This document shows positions 50,567 to 60,080 of a stretch of DNA of 64,000 bases, piece after piece. Both the position numbers and the translations under genes were made by a program. The DNA comes from Bacteroidia bacterium (lineage in GTDB: Bacteria > Bacteroidota > Bacteroidia > B-17B0 > Aurantibacillaceae): NCBI GenBank assembly GCA_018000995.1, contig JAGNIU010000005.1, positions 62,001 to 126,000 on the forward strand, given 5' to 3'. Under the pieces are notes generated by a model. That model saw nothing but the letters and a program-made list of their open reading frames with translations. It was not told the origin of the DNA and made no database searches. How positions within the stretch are numbered: the stretch's first letter is position 1; every line of letters begins with the position of its first letter.

Positions 50567-51841
50567 TTGTTAAAATTCACAACATACGCTTTTCTTTACC
50601 TGATGATAGTATCAGCTTTTGGTAGTTGTACAAGTTCGAAGGAAGCGTATCACTCGAAAGAAAATCTATATAAAAAAACGAATCAGGAATTACACACTAA
50701 ATTATTAGCTTATCATATTAATGATTCAGTGACTCAAATCTATTTTAGTTTCGATAATGAAAATTTATTGTATAAACGACCGGATACTACCAATTATTTT
50801 TATGCGGCGGTTAAAATAAAATATTTCACTTACACCAACGCAAAAACACGTCAGTTATTAGATAGCGGAAGCGTTACAATTTTAGATAGGCAAAGTGATA
50901 AATTAGATTTGAAAAATATAAAAGGAAGTCTGTTTTCAAAATGCAGAATGGGACAAAGTTATATTTGCGAGGTATTTGTTTTTGATTTGAATAAGAAAAC
51001 TAAAATACCTTATGTGTTTCCGATTGACAAAACAACAACCGGTACACGACAAAGTTTTTTAATTCAGAAAACTAACGGTTCGAATCTTTATGATTATTAC
51101 TTAAAAGCAGGAGATACAGTTGTAATTAAAAGTTTTATTAATGCCGAAAATAATTTTGTTGTTGATTATTTTAAGAGGGAATTTCCGTTGGCGCCGCCAC
51201 CCTTTTCATCAATAGAAAGAGTTGCGTTTAATTACACACCTGATAGTTTTTTTGTGATTAGTAAAAGTCGCGGATTACTTAAAGTTGTAATTCCTCCTAA
51301 AGGATTTTATCATATTGTAACGGATAAAGAAACAAAGAAAGGATTAACCTTATATTCTGTTGATGCTTCTTATCCGGGCATAAAAGATGAGATGGAAATG
51401 ATAAAGTGCGTGCGGTATATAACCACAACAGTGGAATACAATGCGCTGTTGAATTCAGAAAATAAAAAGCATGCTATTGATGAATTTTGGAAAGAAAAAG
51501 GAGGAAGTAATGAGCGCGCAAAAGAATTACTGAGAAAATACTATGCAAGAGTTCAACACGCGAATAAATTATTTACCTCATTTCAGCAAGGTTGGCAAAC
51601 CGACAGGGGGATGATATACATTGTTTTTGGGGCACCAACCAAAATGTACAAGTATGCGAACAACGAAATATGGGTTTATGGTAGCGAAACACAAGCCAAC
51701 TCAATACGGTTTACATTTTTAAAAGTGATAAATCCATTTACCGAAAACGACTTTATTTTAGAGCGCAACGAATATCACAAATTTCCTTGGCACCAGGCTG
51801 TTAGCGGGTGGAAAGACGGTCACGTTTTTATGGATAATTAA
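50567..51841 (+). CDS. GWxTD domain-containing lipoprotein
   Basis: A protein of 424 residues starting at TTG, with a lipoprotein signal MLKFTTYAFLYLMIVSAFGSC (C21; quoted region 21 residues long in the gene, key part SAFGSC). An N-terminal beta-rich domain spans about 30-260 and the C-terminal GWxTD domain contains FQQGWQTDRGMIYIVFGAPT and NEIWVYGSE, ending in a basic RNEYHKFPWHQAVSGWKDG. GWxTD proteins are frequent in Bacteroidota and related phyla and have no settled function. It is inferred to face the periplasm or the surface. Confidence 0.86.
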   Translation: MLKFTTYAFLYLMIVSAFGSCTSSKEAYHSKENLYKKTNQELHTKLLAYHINDSVTQIYFSFDNENLLYKRPDTTNYFYAAVKIKYFTYTNAKTRQLLDSGSVTILDRQSDKLDLKNIKGSLFSKCRMGQSYICEVFVFDLNKKTKIPYVFPIDKTTTGTRQSFLIQKTNGSNLYDYYLKAGDTVVIKSFINAENNFVVDYFKREFPLAPPPFSSIERVAFNYTPDSFFVISKSRGLLKVVIPPKGFYHIVTDKETKKGLTLYSVDASYPGIKDEMEMIKCVRYITTTVEYNALLNSENKKHAIDEFWKEKGGSNERAKELLRKYYARVQHANKLFTSFQQGWQTDRGMIYIVFGAPTKMYKYANNEIWVYGSETQANSIRFTFLKVINPFTENDFILERNEYHKFPWHQAVSGWKDGHVFMDN

Positions 51842-51926
51842 GCCATTATTTTAGCGAATTTTAGGAAATAAGCGTTTGATTTTTCGGCTTAAAAACCTAA
51901 CTTTATCCAAATTATTAATCCTTATT

Positions 51927-52529
51927 ATGAAAAACCTATTTGTAGCCATTTTAACAATTGCATCAATAAGCGCATTTGCCCAGCCTGGAAAAAAAGGTAA
52001 AGAACCTACAATGACTCCTGTTTTTGTACCGGGATATTATTTAAATCAGAAAAATGATACCGTTAAAGGTGAAGTTCAATCTAATATGGAGAAAGAAAGT
52101 GACTATTATCTTTCTTTCAAATTTAAAGTAAAAGGAGTTGGAAAAGGTGCTGAAATTAATACCAAAAAAGCAAAAGGCTATGGTTTTGAAGGCAATCATT
52201 TTACCACTTTGCATATGGATCAAAATGATGTTTATATCAAATATTTGGAACAAGGCCGTTTAAATTTAATGGAGTGGAAATATCCGGGTGTTGGCGACGA
52301 TGCGGGTAAAACTATGGCTGTTTATTTTGTTGTTGATACCAGAGCTGCGGCGGATGACAAAAACAACTTAAACGTTTTAACTCAATTAAACGAAAAAAGT
52401 CACAAGAAAATTTTAAAACCATTTTTTAAAGATCAACCTATACTTTTAGAGCAAGTAGATAAATGGTTCTTTAAAATTGATGAAGTTCGTAAAGCTGTTC
52501 AAGAGTTTAACGCCCTGTATACAAACTAA
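51927..52529 (+). CDS. Secreted protein of unknown function
   Basis: A protein of 200 residues from the ATG of the signal peptide MKNLFVAILTIASISAFAQ; upstream codons to 51876 do not form a plausible start. The mature part has TPVFVPGYYLNQKNDTVKGE, a beta-rich middle and a helical C-terminus (KILKPFFKDQPILLEQVDKW). The start VPGYYLNxKNDTVKG recalls Bacteroidota secreted families that begin with a GYIITxxGDTIxG strand pair, but I cannot assign one. It lies 85 nt after the GWxTD gene and has its own terminator. Confidence 0.75.
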   Translation: MKNLFVAILTIASISAFAQPGKKGKEPTMTPVFVPGYYLNQKNDTVKGEVQSNMEKESDYYLSFKFKVKGVGKGAEINTKKAKGYGFEGNHFTTLHMDQNDVYIKYLEQGRLNLMEWKYPGVGDDAGKTMAVYFVVDTRAAADDKNNLNVLTQLNEKSHKKILKPFFKDQPILLEQVDKWFFKIDEVRKAVQEFNALYTN

Positions 52530-52554
52530 TTCAGAATAATCTTATTTCAATACT

Positions 52555-52585
52555 AAAACCGCTAACTCTGTTTAGCGGTTTTTTT
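52555..52585 (+). terminator. Rho-independent terminator
   Basis: AAAACCGCTAA and TTAGCGGTTTT pair over 11 bp around CTCTGT, followed by TTT. Confidence 0.92.
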
Positions 52586-52733
52586 ATGCCCTTATCCTCA
52601 ATTTTCTCTCCTTTTCCACGATTTTTTTTATTAACACTCTATCTCATAAATAGCCTGTATTGTTAAAAAGTTAGCCCCCCTAAAAACCCTTATTAGTTTA
52701 ACTTTACAGAAATATCGCTTTTTAATCTGATTT

Positions 52734-53414
52734 ATGAACATTACGTATTACGGTCACTCTTGTTTTGGTGTAGAAATTCAAGGAAAGCATATTGTATTCG
52801 ACCCTTTTATCAGTCCTAACGAATTAGCTAAAAGCATTGACGTTAATACCATAAAAGCTGATTATATTTTGATTAGTCACGGTCACGAAGATCACATTGC
52901 CGATGCCGTGGCGCTTGCTAAACGTACCAATGCCAAAGTAATTTGCGCTTGGGAAATAAACGTTTGGTTAGGAAAACAAGGCGTAGAAAATATTCACCCT
53001 ATGAATACCGGTGGAAAAGTGAAGTTAGATTTTGGGAATGTAAAATGTGTAAGCGCAATACACAGCAGTAGTTTACCTGATGGCTCCTACGGTGGTAATC
53101 CAATGGGTTTTGTGGTTGAAAGTGAAGAAGGAAATTTTTACTACGCAGGTGATACAGCACTAACCTACGATATGAAACTGATTGGCGAATACAGAAAAAT
53201 TAATTTCGCGTTTTTACCAATTGGCGACAATTTTACAATGGGAGCTGAAAATGCAATTATTGCCAGTGAATTTATTCAATGCTCAGATATAATTGGCATG
53301 CATTACGATACTTTTGGTTACATAAAAATTGATCATAACGAAGCGCAGAACAAATTTAAACGATCAGGCAAAAACTTGACCTTAATGAAAATAGGAGAAA
53401 CAATACAAAAATAG
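52734..53414 (+). CDS. UPF0173 metal-dependent hydrolase (MBL fold)
   Basis: A protein of 226 residues. MNITYYGHSCFGVEIQGKHI is the family start; the metal-binding motif SHGHEDHIAD gives H49, H51, D53 and H54; SAIHSSSLPDGSYGG, YYAGDTALTYDM, LPIGDNFTMG and GMHYDTFG complete the metallo-beta-lactamase fold of the YtkL/UPF0173 group. The substrate is unknown. It lies 67 nt upstream of parA, separated by an AT-rich inverted repeat. Confidence 0.92.
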   Translation: MNITYYGHSCFGVEIQGKHIVFDPFISPNELAKSIDVNTIKADYILISHGHEDHIADAVALAKRTNAKVICAWEINVWLGKQGVENIHPMNTGGKVKLDFGNVKCVSAIHSSSLPDGSYGGNPMGFVVESEEGNFYYAGDTALTYDMKLIGEYRKINFAFLPIGDNFTMGAENAIIASEFIQCSDIIGMHYDTFGYIKIDHNEAQNKFKRSGKNLTLMKIGETIQK

Positions 53415-53475
53415 TTTATAGGCTATAGTCTATAGTGTAACAAACTATAAACTATCAACTATAAACCATAAACTT
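53413..53475. repeat. AT-rich imperfect inverted repeat upstream of parA
   Basis: AGTTTATAGGCTATAGTC on the left mirrors right-arm words ACTATAAACTATC and ATAAACCATAAACTT. It ends 6 nt before the parA ATG and has the same build as the elements before sucD and prmA. Confidence 0.6.
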
Positions 53476-53481
53476 AAAACT

Positions 53482-54330
53482 ATGGGAAAAATAATCGCAA
53501 TAGCTAATCAAAAAGGCGGAGTAGGAAAAACCACAACTGCCATTAATCTTGCAGCCAGCTTAGCTGTTTTAGAATATAAAACATTATTAATTGATGCCGA
53601 TCCGCAATCGAATGCAACATCCGGTGTTGGTATCGATCCTAAAAACGTGAAAGCAGGTTTATATGAGTGTATCATTGATAGCATGCACCCAAAAGATGTA
53701 ATTCTTAAAACGGATACTCCTAACCTATTCTTACTTCCTACCAATGCCGATTTAGTTGGTGTTGAGTTAGAACTCGTGAACTTGAGTAACCGCGAGTACA
53801 TGATGAAAAAAGCTTTAGAGAAAATTAAAGATAAATACGATTTCATCATTGTAGATTGTTGTCCTTCACTCGGACTAACGGTTATCAACTCTCTATCTGC
53901 AGCTGATAGCGTAATTATTCCGGTACAATGTGAATACTTTGCTTTAGAGGGAATGGGTAAATTATTACAAACCATTAAAATTATTCAAACACATTTAAAT
54001 CCTAATTTAGATATTGAAGGTGTTTTATTAACCATGTACGACGGACGTTTACGTTTAGCGAACCAAGTGGTTGAAGAAGTGAAAACGCATTTCCAAAACA
54101 TGGTGTTTAATACTTTAATTCAGCGTAACACAAAATTAGCTGAAGCGCCAAGCTTCGGAAAAACTATTATAATGCACGATGCCGTTGGAAAAGCTTCTCT
54201 AAACTATTTGAACTTAGCCCGCGAAATTTTACAACGTAATGGTTTAACAAAAATCAGCGACGAAGAAAGAACTATCGGATTAAATCCTGAAAGCGTATCA
54301 GAAGAACAAGAATTAAGCGAAGACATTTAG
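53482..54330 (+). CDS. parA: Chromosome-partitioning ATPase ParA (Soj)
   Basis: A deviant-Walker ATPase of 282 residues that positions replication origins with ParB. IIAIANQKGGVGKTTTAINL holds the Walker A; LLIDADPQSNATSGVG the A' motif; FIIVDCCPSLGLTVINSL Walker B. YDGRLRLANQVVEEVKTHF and RNTKLAEAPSFGKTII complete the family pattern. An acidic C-terminal tail follows. parB is 45 nt downstream. The usual chromosomal neighbours rnpA, gidA/B and dnaA are absent, as is common in Bacteroidota. Confidence 0.96.
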   Translation: MGKIIAIANQKGGVGKTTTAINLAASLAVLEYKTLLIDADPQSNATSGVGIDPKNVKAGLYECIIDSMHPKDVILKTDTPNLFLLPTNADLVGVELELVNLSNREYMMKKALEKIKDKYDFIIVDCCPSLGLTVINSLSAADSVIIPVQCEYFALEGMGKLLQTIKIIQTHLNPNLDIEGVLLTMYDGRLRLANQVVEEVKTHFQNMVFNTLIQRNTKLAEAPSFGKTIIMHDAVGKASLNYLNLAREILQRNGLTKISDEERTIGLNPESVSEEQELSEDI

Positions 54331-54375
54331 AAGTACGATTGAAGAGGGACGATTTACGAATTAAGAACTAAAAAA

Positions 54376-55269
54376 ATGAGCAGTACAAAAAAACCGGCAT
54401 TAGGAAGAGGATTAAGTGCATTACTTGAAAATGCCAAAACAGATATTACCACAAAACAAGTTGGAGACAATACTCCTATTGTTGGTTCTGTTTCAACTAT
54501 CAGAATTAAAAATATTGAAACCAATCCGTTTCAACCAAGAACTAATTTTGAAGAAATTGCTTTACAAGAACTTTCTGATTCTATTAAACTACATGGCATT
54601 ATTCAACCAATAACACTTCGTAAATTAGGTTACGATAAGTATCAATTAATTTCAGGTGAACGTCGTTTCCGCGCTTCACAAATGGCTGGATTAGTAGAAG
54701 TGCCGGCTTATATCCGTGTTGCTGATGACCAAGCGATGTTAGAAATGGCATTGGTAGAAAATATTCAGCGTGAAGATTTAGATCCTATGGAAGTGGCTTT
54801 ATCTTACAAACGTTTAATCGACGAATGTAGTTTAACGCAAGAAGCATTAAGCGAAAAAGTAGGAAAACAACGTAGCACTGTAACTAATTTTTTACGCTTA
54901 TTAAAACTACCTGCTCCAATACAAAAAGCCATCCGCGACCGCGAAATAACAATGGGTCACGCCAAAGCTTTAATCAATATTGATAACGAAGATCGTCAGT
55001 TAGCCATTTTTGCTTTAGCATTAGAGCAAGATTTATCTGTTCGCCAAATTGAAGATTTAGCTCGTGGTGAAAAATTAAAATTCACACCAAAAGTTACACG
55101 CGTTGAAAAACCATTAAGTATTGAAGACAAAGAAGTACAGAAAAAATTAACTAAAATTTTCGATAAATCTTTCTCCTACAAACGTAACGGTAAGGCAGGA
55201 AGCATCACCCTAACTTTCAAAAACGATACAGAACTACAAAACATTTTATCTTATTTCGGAATCGAATAA
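54376..55269 (+). CDS. parB: Chromosome-partitioning protein ParB
   Basis: A protein of 297 residues that binds parS sites, spreads on DNA as a CTP-dependent clamp and stimulates ParA. N-terminal KKPALGRGLSALLE, then RIKNIETNPFQPRTNFEE, the CTP-binding stretch LISGERRFRASQMAG, NIQREDLDPMEVALSYKRLI and the helix-turn-helix LTQEALSEKVGKQRSTVTNF. IKKL-like dimerisation residues close the protein. No 16-bp parS palindrome was noticed in the window. Confidence 0.96.
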   Translation: MSSTKKPALGRGLSALLENAKTDITTKQVGDNTPIVGSVSTIRIKNIETNPFQPRTNFEEIALQELSDSIKLHGIIQPITLRKLGYDKYQLISGERRFRASQMAGLVEVPAYIRVADDQAMLEMALVENIQREDLDPMEVALSYKRLIDECSLTQEALSEKVGKQRSTVTNFLRLLKLPAPIQKAIRDREITMGHAKALINIDNEDRQLAIFALALEQDLSVRQIEDLARGEKLKFTPKVTRVEKPLSIEDKEVQKKLTKIFDKSFSYKRNGKAGSITLTFKNDTELQNILSYFGIE

Positions 55270-55289
55270 TTTTCAATTCATAATCAACT

Positions 55290-56921
55290 ATGCCAAAAGG
55301 AATTTACAAAGTACCTGTTCCAATTAACGAACCGGTAAAACAATACGCATCAGGAAGTGCTGAGCGTAAAGAATTACAAGCGATGCTAAAAACTCTACGC
55401 AGCAAACAGCTTGACATCCCAATGTATATTGGAAGTAAAGAAGTAAGAAGCAACAATAAAATCCGTCTTGCACCTCCTCACGATCATAAACACACTTTAG
55501 GATATTTCCACAAGAGTGATAAAAAACATATTGAACTAGCTATTACTGCTGCATTAGCTGCAAAAGAAGATTGGGCTAATTTAGCTTGGGAACACCGCGC
55601 TGCTATCTTCTTAAAAGCTGCCGATTTAATTGCCGGACCATACCGCGCTAAATTAAACGCTGCAACCATGCTTGGACAAAGTAAAAATGCGTTTCAAGCG
55701 GAAATTGATAGTGCTTGCGAAATCATTGACTTCTTACGCTTCAACGTAAGTTATATGCAAGAAATTTATGCGGATCAACCCATTTCATCACCAGGTGTTT
55801 GGAATCGTTTAGAATGGCGTCCGCTTGAAGGATTTGTTTACGCATTAACACCTTTCAACTTTACAGCCATTGCAGGTAATTTACCTACAAGTTGTGCCAT
55901 GATGGGTAACGTTGTTGTTTGGAAACCAAGTAACACACAAGTGTACAGTGCAAATGTGTTAATGGAGATTTTTAAAGCAGCAGGCGTTCCGGATGGCGTA
56001 ATAAATTTAATTTACCCAAGTGGTCCTGATGCAGCTGATGTGATTTTCAATCACCGTGATTTTGCAGGAATTCACTTTACTGGAAGTACAGAAGTATTCC
56101 AAAATATTTGGCAAACTATTGGTAACAACATTCACAAATACAAATCGTATCCGAAAATTGTTGGAGAAACAGGTGGAAAAGATTTTATCATGGCGCATAA
56201 ATCAGCCGATGCTAAAGTTGTAGCGACTGCAATTTCTCGTGGGGCATTTGAGTACCAAGGACAAAAATGTTCAGCGGCATCACGTGCTTACATTCCAAGT
56301 AATTTATGGGAAGACGTAAAAAAATATTTAATCGCTGATTTGAAATCCATGAAAATGGGTCCGACAGAAGATTTCACTAATTTTATTAACGCAGTAATTG
56401 ACGAAAAGAGTTTTGATAAATTATCGAAATACATTTCAGCTGCGAAAAAAGATAAATCGGTTGAAATAGTTGCTGGTGGAAAATGTGATAAGACAAAAGG
56501 TTATTTCATTCAACCAACTATTTTAAAAGCAAGCAATCCTAAATACGTTACCATGTGCGAAGAATTATTCGGACCGGTATTAACGATTTATGTTTATAAA
56601 GAAAATAGATTTAAAGAAACTTTAGAGTTAGTTGACAAAACATCAAACTATGCATTAACAGGCGCTATTATAGCACAAGACCGTTACGCGATTGAGGTGG
56701 CAACAAAAAAATTACAACATAGCGCAGGTAACTTCTATATTAACGATAAATGTACAGGTGCAGTTGTTGGTCAGCAACCATTTGGCGGTGCCCGTGGAAG
56801 CGGAACTAATGACAAAGCAGGTGCTAAAGTGAATTTACTACGTTGGGTGAGTCCACGTACTATAAAAGAAACTTTTGTTCCCGCAACGGATTATAAGTAT
56901 CCGTTTTTACAAGCGGATTAG
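55290..56921 (+). CDS. pruA: L-glutamate gamma-semialdehyde dehydrogenase PruA
   Basis: A protein of 543 residues that oxidises glutamate semialdehyde (from proline) to glutamate using NAD. The catalytic Glu is in VGETGGKDFI and the catalytic Cys near residue 327 in YQGQKCSAASR. ALTPFNFTAIAGNLPT and NDKCTGAVVGQQPFGGARGS are signatures of the stand-alone delta-1-pyrroline-5-carboxylate dehydrogenases (TIGR01236-type) typical of Bacteroidota and eukaryotes. It follows parB by 20 nt but the two are functionally unrelated. A terminator follows at 56935. Confidence 0.94.
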   Translation: MPKGIYKVPVPINEPVKQYASGSAERKELQAMLKTLRSKQLDIPMYIGSKEVRSNNKIRLAPPHDHKHTLGYFHKSDKKHIELAITAALAAKEDWANLAWEHRAAIFLKAADLIAGPYRAKLNAATMLGQSKNAFQAEIDSACEIIDFLRFNVSYMQEIYADQPISSPGVWNRLEWRPLEGFVYALTPFNFTAIAGNLPTSCAMMGNVVVWKPSNTQVYSANVLMEIFKAAGVPDGVINLIYPSGPDAADVIFNHRDFAGIHFTGSTEVFQNIWQTIGNNIHKYKSYPKIVGETGGKDFIMAHKSADAKVVATAISRGAFEYQGQKCSAASRAYIPSNLWEDVKKYLIADLKSMKMGPTEDFTNFINAVIDEKSFDKLSKYISAAKKDKSVEIVAGGKCDKTKGYFIQPTILKASNPKYVTMCEELFGPVLTIYVYKENRFKETLELVDKTSNYALTGAIIAQDRYAIEVATKKLQHSAGNFYINDKCTGAVVGQQPFGGARGSGTNDKAGAKVNLLRWVSPRTIKETFVPATDYKYPFLQAD

Positions 56922-56934
56922 TGAAAGAATCACA

Positions 56935-56962
56935 AAAAAGCCTCTCTGTTTGAGAGGCTTTT
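56935..56962 (+). terminator. Rho-independent terminator of pruA
   Basis: AAAAGCCTCTC and GAGAGGCTTTT pair perfectly around TGTTT. Confidence 0.9.
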
Positions 56963-56981
56963 CCTCCTAGCGGCGGACAGG
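56963..56981. repeat. Short GC-rich palindromic repeat
   Basis: CCTCCTAGCGGCGGACAGG, a GC-rich near-palindrome directly after the pruA terminator in an AT-rich background; it resembles dispersed Bacteroidota repeats of the CCTCCGCTGGCGGACAGG type. Confidence 0.45.
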
Positions 56982-57018
56982 TATTTTTCGTACCTTTAAA
57001 CAACCAATTTCGCTAAGT

Positions 57019-57936
57019 GTGAAAGCAAATTTTAGAGCATTTATTTTAATTACAGTCTTTGCTTTTGCTTGCTTATTTTCAAACGCACAAACTTTATCGG
57101 CATTTAAAGTTGGAAACAAATGGGGCTTTAAAAAAGGAGAAGCTGTTGTTATAGAACCACAATACGATTCCGTTTTTGGCTTCGATCAAACCAATCAAAT
57201 TTGTTTAGTGGGAAATGAAGATGCTGCAAAACGTAGCATCAACTCATTAACCAAACAAGTACGACGCGAATACACCTTTAATTACATCAACACTAAAAAT
57301 CAGAAACTATATTTTAAAGCGCCAATGGCTTTAGATTCGAGTTGTGTGGTGAATGTAAATAAACAAACAGGTTCTTTGTATTTAAATAATAGTCAGATTT
57401 TCGTTGCAGCCATAAACGGCAAAAAAATACTCACCACAAAAAAGGGAGTTCAAATTTCTACTGGCACCTACGACAATATTAATTTCACTAAAGTTCCCGG
57501 GTTTTATGCATTCGAAATTGGTTCGTTATGGGGATTAATGGATGAGGCCTCAAAACAAATTATAGCTCCTACCTACTCCAAAATAAGTTTTAATGTTTAT
57601 GATTCTGTTATTTATTGTTGCACTGCAGGCAGTAAATTTAATGGCAACGATGATATTTATAATTATAAAGGTGAGAAAACACATACCAGTTCAAAACACA
57701 TACAATGCGCGGGAAAAAATTACGCTGTTTACCGCTTATTTGAATCGGAAAATGAATTTGTGATTTTTGACTTGAAAGAAAAAAAAGAAAAGCACGTTAA
57801 AGCAGAATACATTTACTATTTAAAAAACGATACCGTAGCTTTGTTGGATGACGATTGGTTTTTGTATGATTTAAAAAACGATAAACGCACACCATTAGAT
57901 AAAAAAATAATTAAATACCTGAAACTCGATGAGTAA
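57019..57936 (+). CDS. Secreted WG-repeat-like protein
   Basis: A protein of 305 residues with a GTG start and signal peptide MKANFRAFILITVFAFACLF (cleavage after FSNAQ). WG-type units are visible: VGNKWGFKKGEAVVIEPQYD with SVFGFD, and IGSLWGLMDEASKQIIAPTY with SKISFN, plus degenerate units later (YAVYRLFESENEFVIFDLKE). WG repeats form beta-hairpin solenoids of unknown ligand. The gene overlaps gapA by 8 nt (ATGAGTAA), so translation of gapA is probably coupled to it. Confidence 0.78.
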   Translation: MKANFRAFILITVFAFACLFSNAQTLSAFKVGNKWGFKKGEAVVIEPQYDSVFGFDQTNQICLVGNEDAAKRSINSLTKQVRREYTFNYINTKNQKLYFKAPMALDSSCVVNVNKQTGSLYLNNSQIFVAAINGKKILTTKKGVQISTGTYDNINFTKVPGFYAFEIGSLWGLMDEASKQIIAPTYSKISFNVYDSVIYCCTAGSKFNGNDDIYNYKGEKTHTSSKHIQCAGKNYAVYRLFESENEFVIFDLKEKKEKHVKAEYIYYLKNDTVALLDDDWFLYDLKNDKRTPLDKKIIKYLKLDE

Positions 57937-58927
57937 AATTAAAATTGCCATAAATGGCTTTGGGCGAATTGGTCGCTGCTTTTTTAGAATTGCACACACG
58001 CAATCTAATTTTGAAATTGTAGCTATTAACGATTTAACCGATACAAAAACACTAGCGCATTTATTAAAGTATGATTCGGTACACCGTGGCTTTAAAGGCG
58101 AAGTGAGTCACGATGAACATCATTTAATTGTAGATGGTAAAAAGATAAGAGTGGTTGCCGAAAAAGATCCTTCTACTTTACCGTGGAAAGAATTGAATGT
58201 AGATTATGTTATTGAGTCAACCGGACATTTTTTAACCACTGAATCGGCTAACAAACATATTAAAGCGGGTGCAAAAAAAGTAATTATCTCTGCTCCTGCC
58301 TCTGATGAAACAAAAACAATTGTATTAGGTTGTAACGATGGTATTTTAAATAAGAGTGATATTATTGTTTCAAACGCATCTTGTACTACTAATTGTGCAG
58401 CTCCAATGTTGAAAGTGTTAGAACAATTTAATATCGAAGAAGCTTATATCAGTACCGTTCACTCTTACACCGGCGACCAACGTTTACACGATGCGCCGCA
58501 TAAAGATTTACGTCGCTCACGTGCAGCGGCTATGAGTATTATTCCAACCACAACAGGTGCAGCAAAAGCAATTACAAAAATATTTCCTGAGTTAGCAGGT
58601 AAAATTGGTGGTTGCGGTATGCGCGTTCCTGTTCCTGATGGTTCATTAACGGATATTACTTGTGTGTTAACAAAAATTCCAACTGTAAAAGAAATTAATG
58701 ATGCTTATAAATTAGCATCTGAAACACATTTAAAAAATATTTTACAATATACCGAAGACCCGATTGTATCTGTTGATGTGATTGGAAATACTTACAGCGT
58801 TGTTTTTGATTCTGAATTCACGAGTATTGTAGGAAATTTGGTAAAAATTATTGGCTGGTACGATAACGAATGGGGCTATAGCTCGCGTTTAGTGGATTTA
58901 ATTAATAAAATGGAATCGTTAAAGTAA
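57929..58927 (+). CDS. gapA: Type I glyceraldehyde-3-phosphate dehydrogenase
   Basis: A protein of 332 residues that oxidises glyceraldehyde 3-phosphate to 1,3-bisphosphoglycerate. INGFGRIGRCFFR is the NAD-binding start, ASCTTNCAAP holds the catalytic C152, STVHSYTGDQ the catalytic H178, and RRSRAAAMSIIPTTTGAAKA and WYDNEWGYSSRLVDL are signature motifs. Asp at about 35 (INDLTD) points to NAD rather than NADP. It is sandwiched between a WG-repeat gene (8-nt overlap) and a glycosyltransferase gene (1-nt overlap). Confidence 0.96.
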   Translation: MSKIKIAINGFGRIGRCFFRIAHTQSNFEIVAINDLTDTKTLAHLLKYDSVHRGFKGEVSHDEHHLIVDGKKIRVVAEKDPSTLPWKELNVDYVIESTGHFLTTESANKHIKAGAKKVIISAPASDETKTIVLGCNDGILNKSDIIVSNASCTTNCAAPMLKVLEQFNIEEAYISTVHSYTGDQRLHDAPHKDLRRSRAAAMSIIPTTTGAAKAITKIFPELAGKIGGCGMRVPVPDGSLTDITCVLTKIPTVKEINDAYKLASETHLKNILQYTEDPIVSVDVIGNTYSVVFDSEFTSIVGNLVKIIGWYDNEWGYSSRLVDLINKMESLK

Positions 58928-60069
58928 TGCTCCAGAAGAAAGTTGCATATGTTACGGTTACCGACCCGCACAACAAACATTCGTGGAGCGGTACTGATCA
59001 TTACGTTTGGAAAAGTCTGCAACCTCATTTTTCTCAAATTGATTTATTAGGTCCGGCTGAACCGAAGTTTACGGTTTTCATTTGCAAAATCATTCACGCA
59101 TTTTCGCTTTTAGTTGGGAAACGATTTGATTACCGGCATTCCACCATATATGCAAAAGCTTGCGCAAGATTATTTTCAAAAAAGCTTGAAGGAAAAAATT
59201 ACGATTTAATAATTTCTCCAGCCGGCGTTGCTTACATTGGTTATTTAAAAACTAAGACTCCTAAAGTTTTGGTATTAGACAGAACTATTGCGGGCACTAT
59301 CAACTATCACAACATTTTTAAAAAGCTTTGGAAGTTTTCGGAACAACAAAGTATTAATACCGATAAAGTGGCCATGCACAATTGTGAGTTGATTGTTTTC
59401 TCTTCACAATGGGCCGCTGATACCGCTATTAAAGAATACAAATTACCAAAAGAAAAAACACTCGTTATACCATTTGGTGCTAATATGGACGTGTTGCCAT
59501 CGGCGGAGTTTGTATTTGCAAATCGTAAGCCATCTGCATGCAATTTGTTATTAGTTGGTACATATTGGGAGAACAAAGGTGTTGACATTGCTTTAAATGC
59601 CATGAACGAATTGGTGAAAATGGGATTTGATGCTAAACTAACGGTTTGTGGCTGTACCCCTCCGGAAGAAATCAAGAACGAAAGATTAACCATCATTCCC
59701 TTCATAAATAAAAACACAGAAGAAGGCCGTAAACAATTAGAAGAGTTATTTTTATCACATACCTTTTTCATCCTACCTACCCGATTTGATTGTACGCCTA
59801 TAGTATATTGTGAAGCCAGTGCTTATGCCTTACCAATACTATCGGCTAACACAGGTGGTGTGGCGGGTCATATCACCGAAGGGAAAAATGGTTTTTTAAT
59901 TGACTTTAATGATACCGGAAAAGCCTACGCTCAAAAAATCAGTGATATCCTCTCTGAAAAAGGTCGTTATGAAACACTAAGCAAAACCACCCGCGAAGAA
60001 TATGATGCCCGTTTAAATTGGGCAAGCTGGTCGGAAACCTTTACTGAAAAAGTAATCACTATTAAATAA
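58927..60069 (+). CDS. GT-B glycosyltransferase (GT4-like)
   Basis: A protein of 380 residues. The N-terminal half has AYVTVTDPHNKHSWSGTDHY and a GT4-type acceptor domain; the C-terminal half has LLVGTYWENKGVDIALNAMN, LTVCGCTPPEEIKNERL, the FILPTRFDCTPIVYCEASAY donor-site motif with the E of EX7E, and LSANTGGVAGHI. It resembles cytoplasmic sugar transferases that build glycans or glycolipids; donor and acceptor unknown. Its ATG overlaps the gapA TAA by one base (TAATG). tadA converges after 11 nt. Confidence 0.87.
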   Translation: MLQKKVAYVTVTDPHNKHSWSGTDHYVWKSLQPHFSQIDLLGPAEPKFTVFICKIIHAFSLLVGKRFDYRHSTIYAKACARLFSKKLEGKNYDLIISPAGVAYIGYLKTKTPKVLVLDRTIAGTINYHNIFKKLWKFSEQQSINTDKVAMHNCELIVFSSQWAADTAIKEYKLPKEKTLVIPFGANMDVLPSAEFVFANRKPSACNLLLVGTYWENKGVDIALNAMNELVKMGFDAKLTVCGCTPPEEIKNERLTIIPFINKNTEEGRKQLEELFLSHTFFILPTRFDCTPIVYCEASAYALPILSANTGGVAGHITEGKNGFLIDFNDTGKAYAQKISDILSEKGRYETLSKTTREEYDARLNWASWSETFTEKVITIK

Positions 60070-60080
60070 CTGAATATCAG

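Noticed and set aside
53400-55300. A parS site next to parAB
   Set aside because: I looked for a TGTTNCACGTGAAACA-like palindrome around parA-parB and saw none; sites may lie elsewhere on the chromosome.
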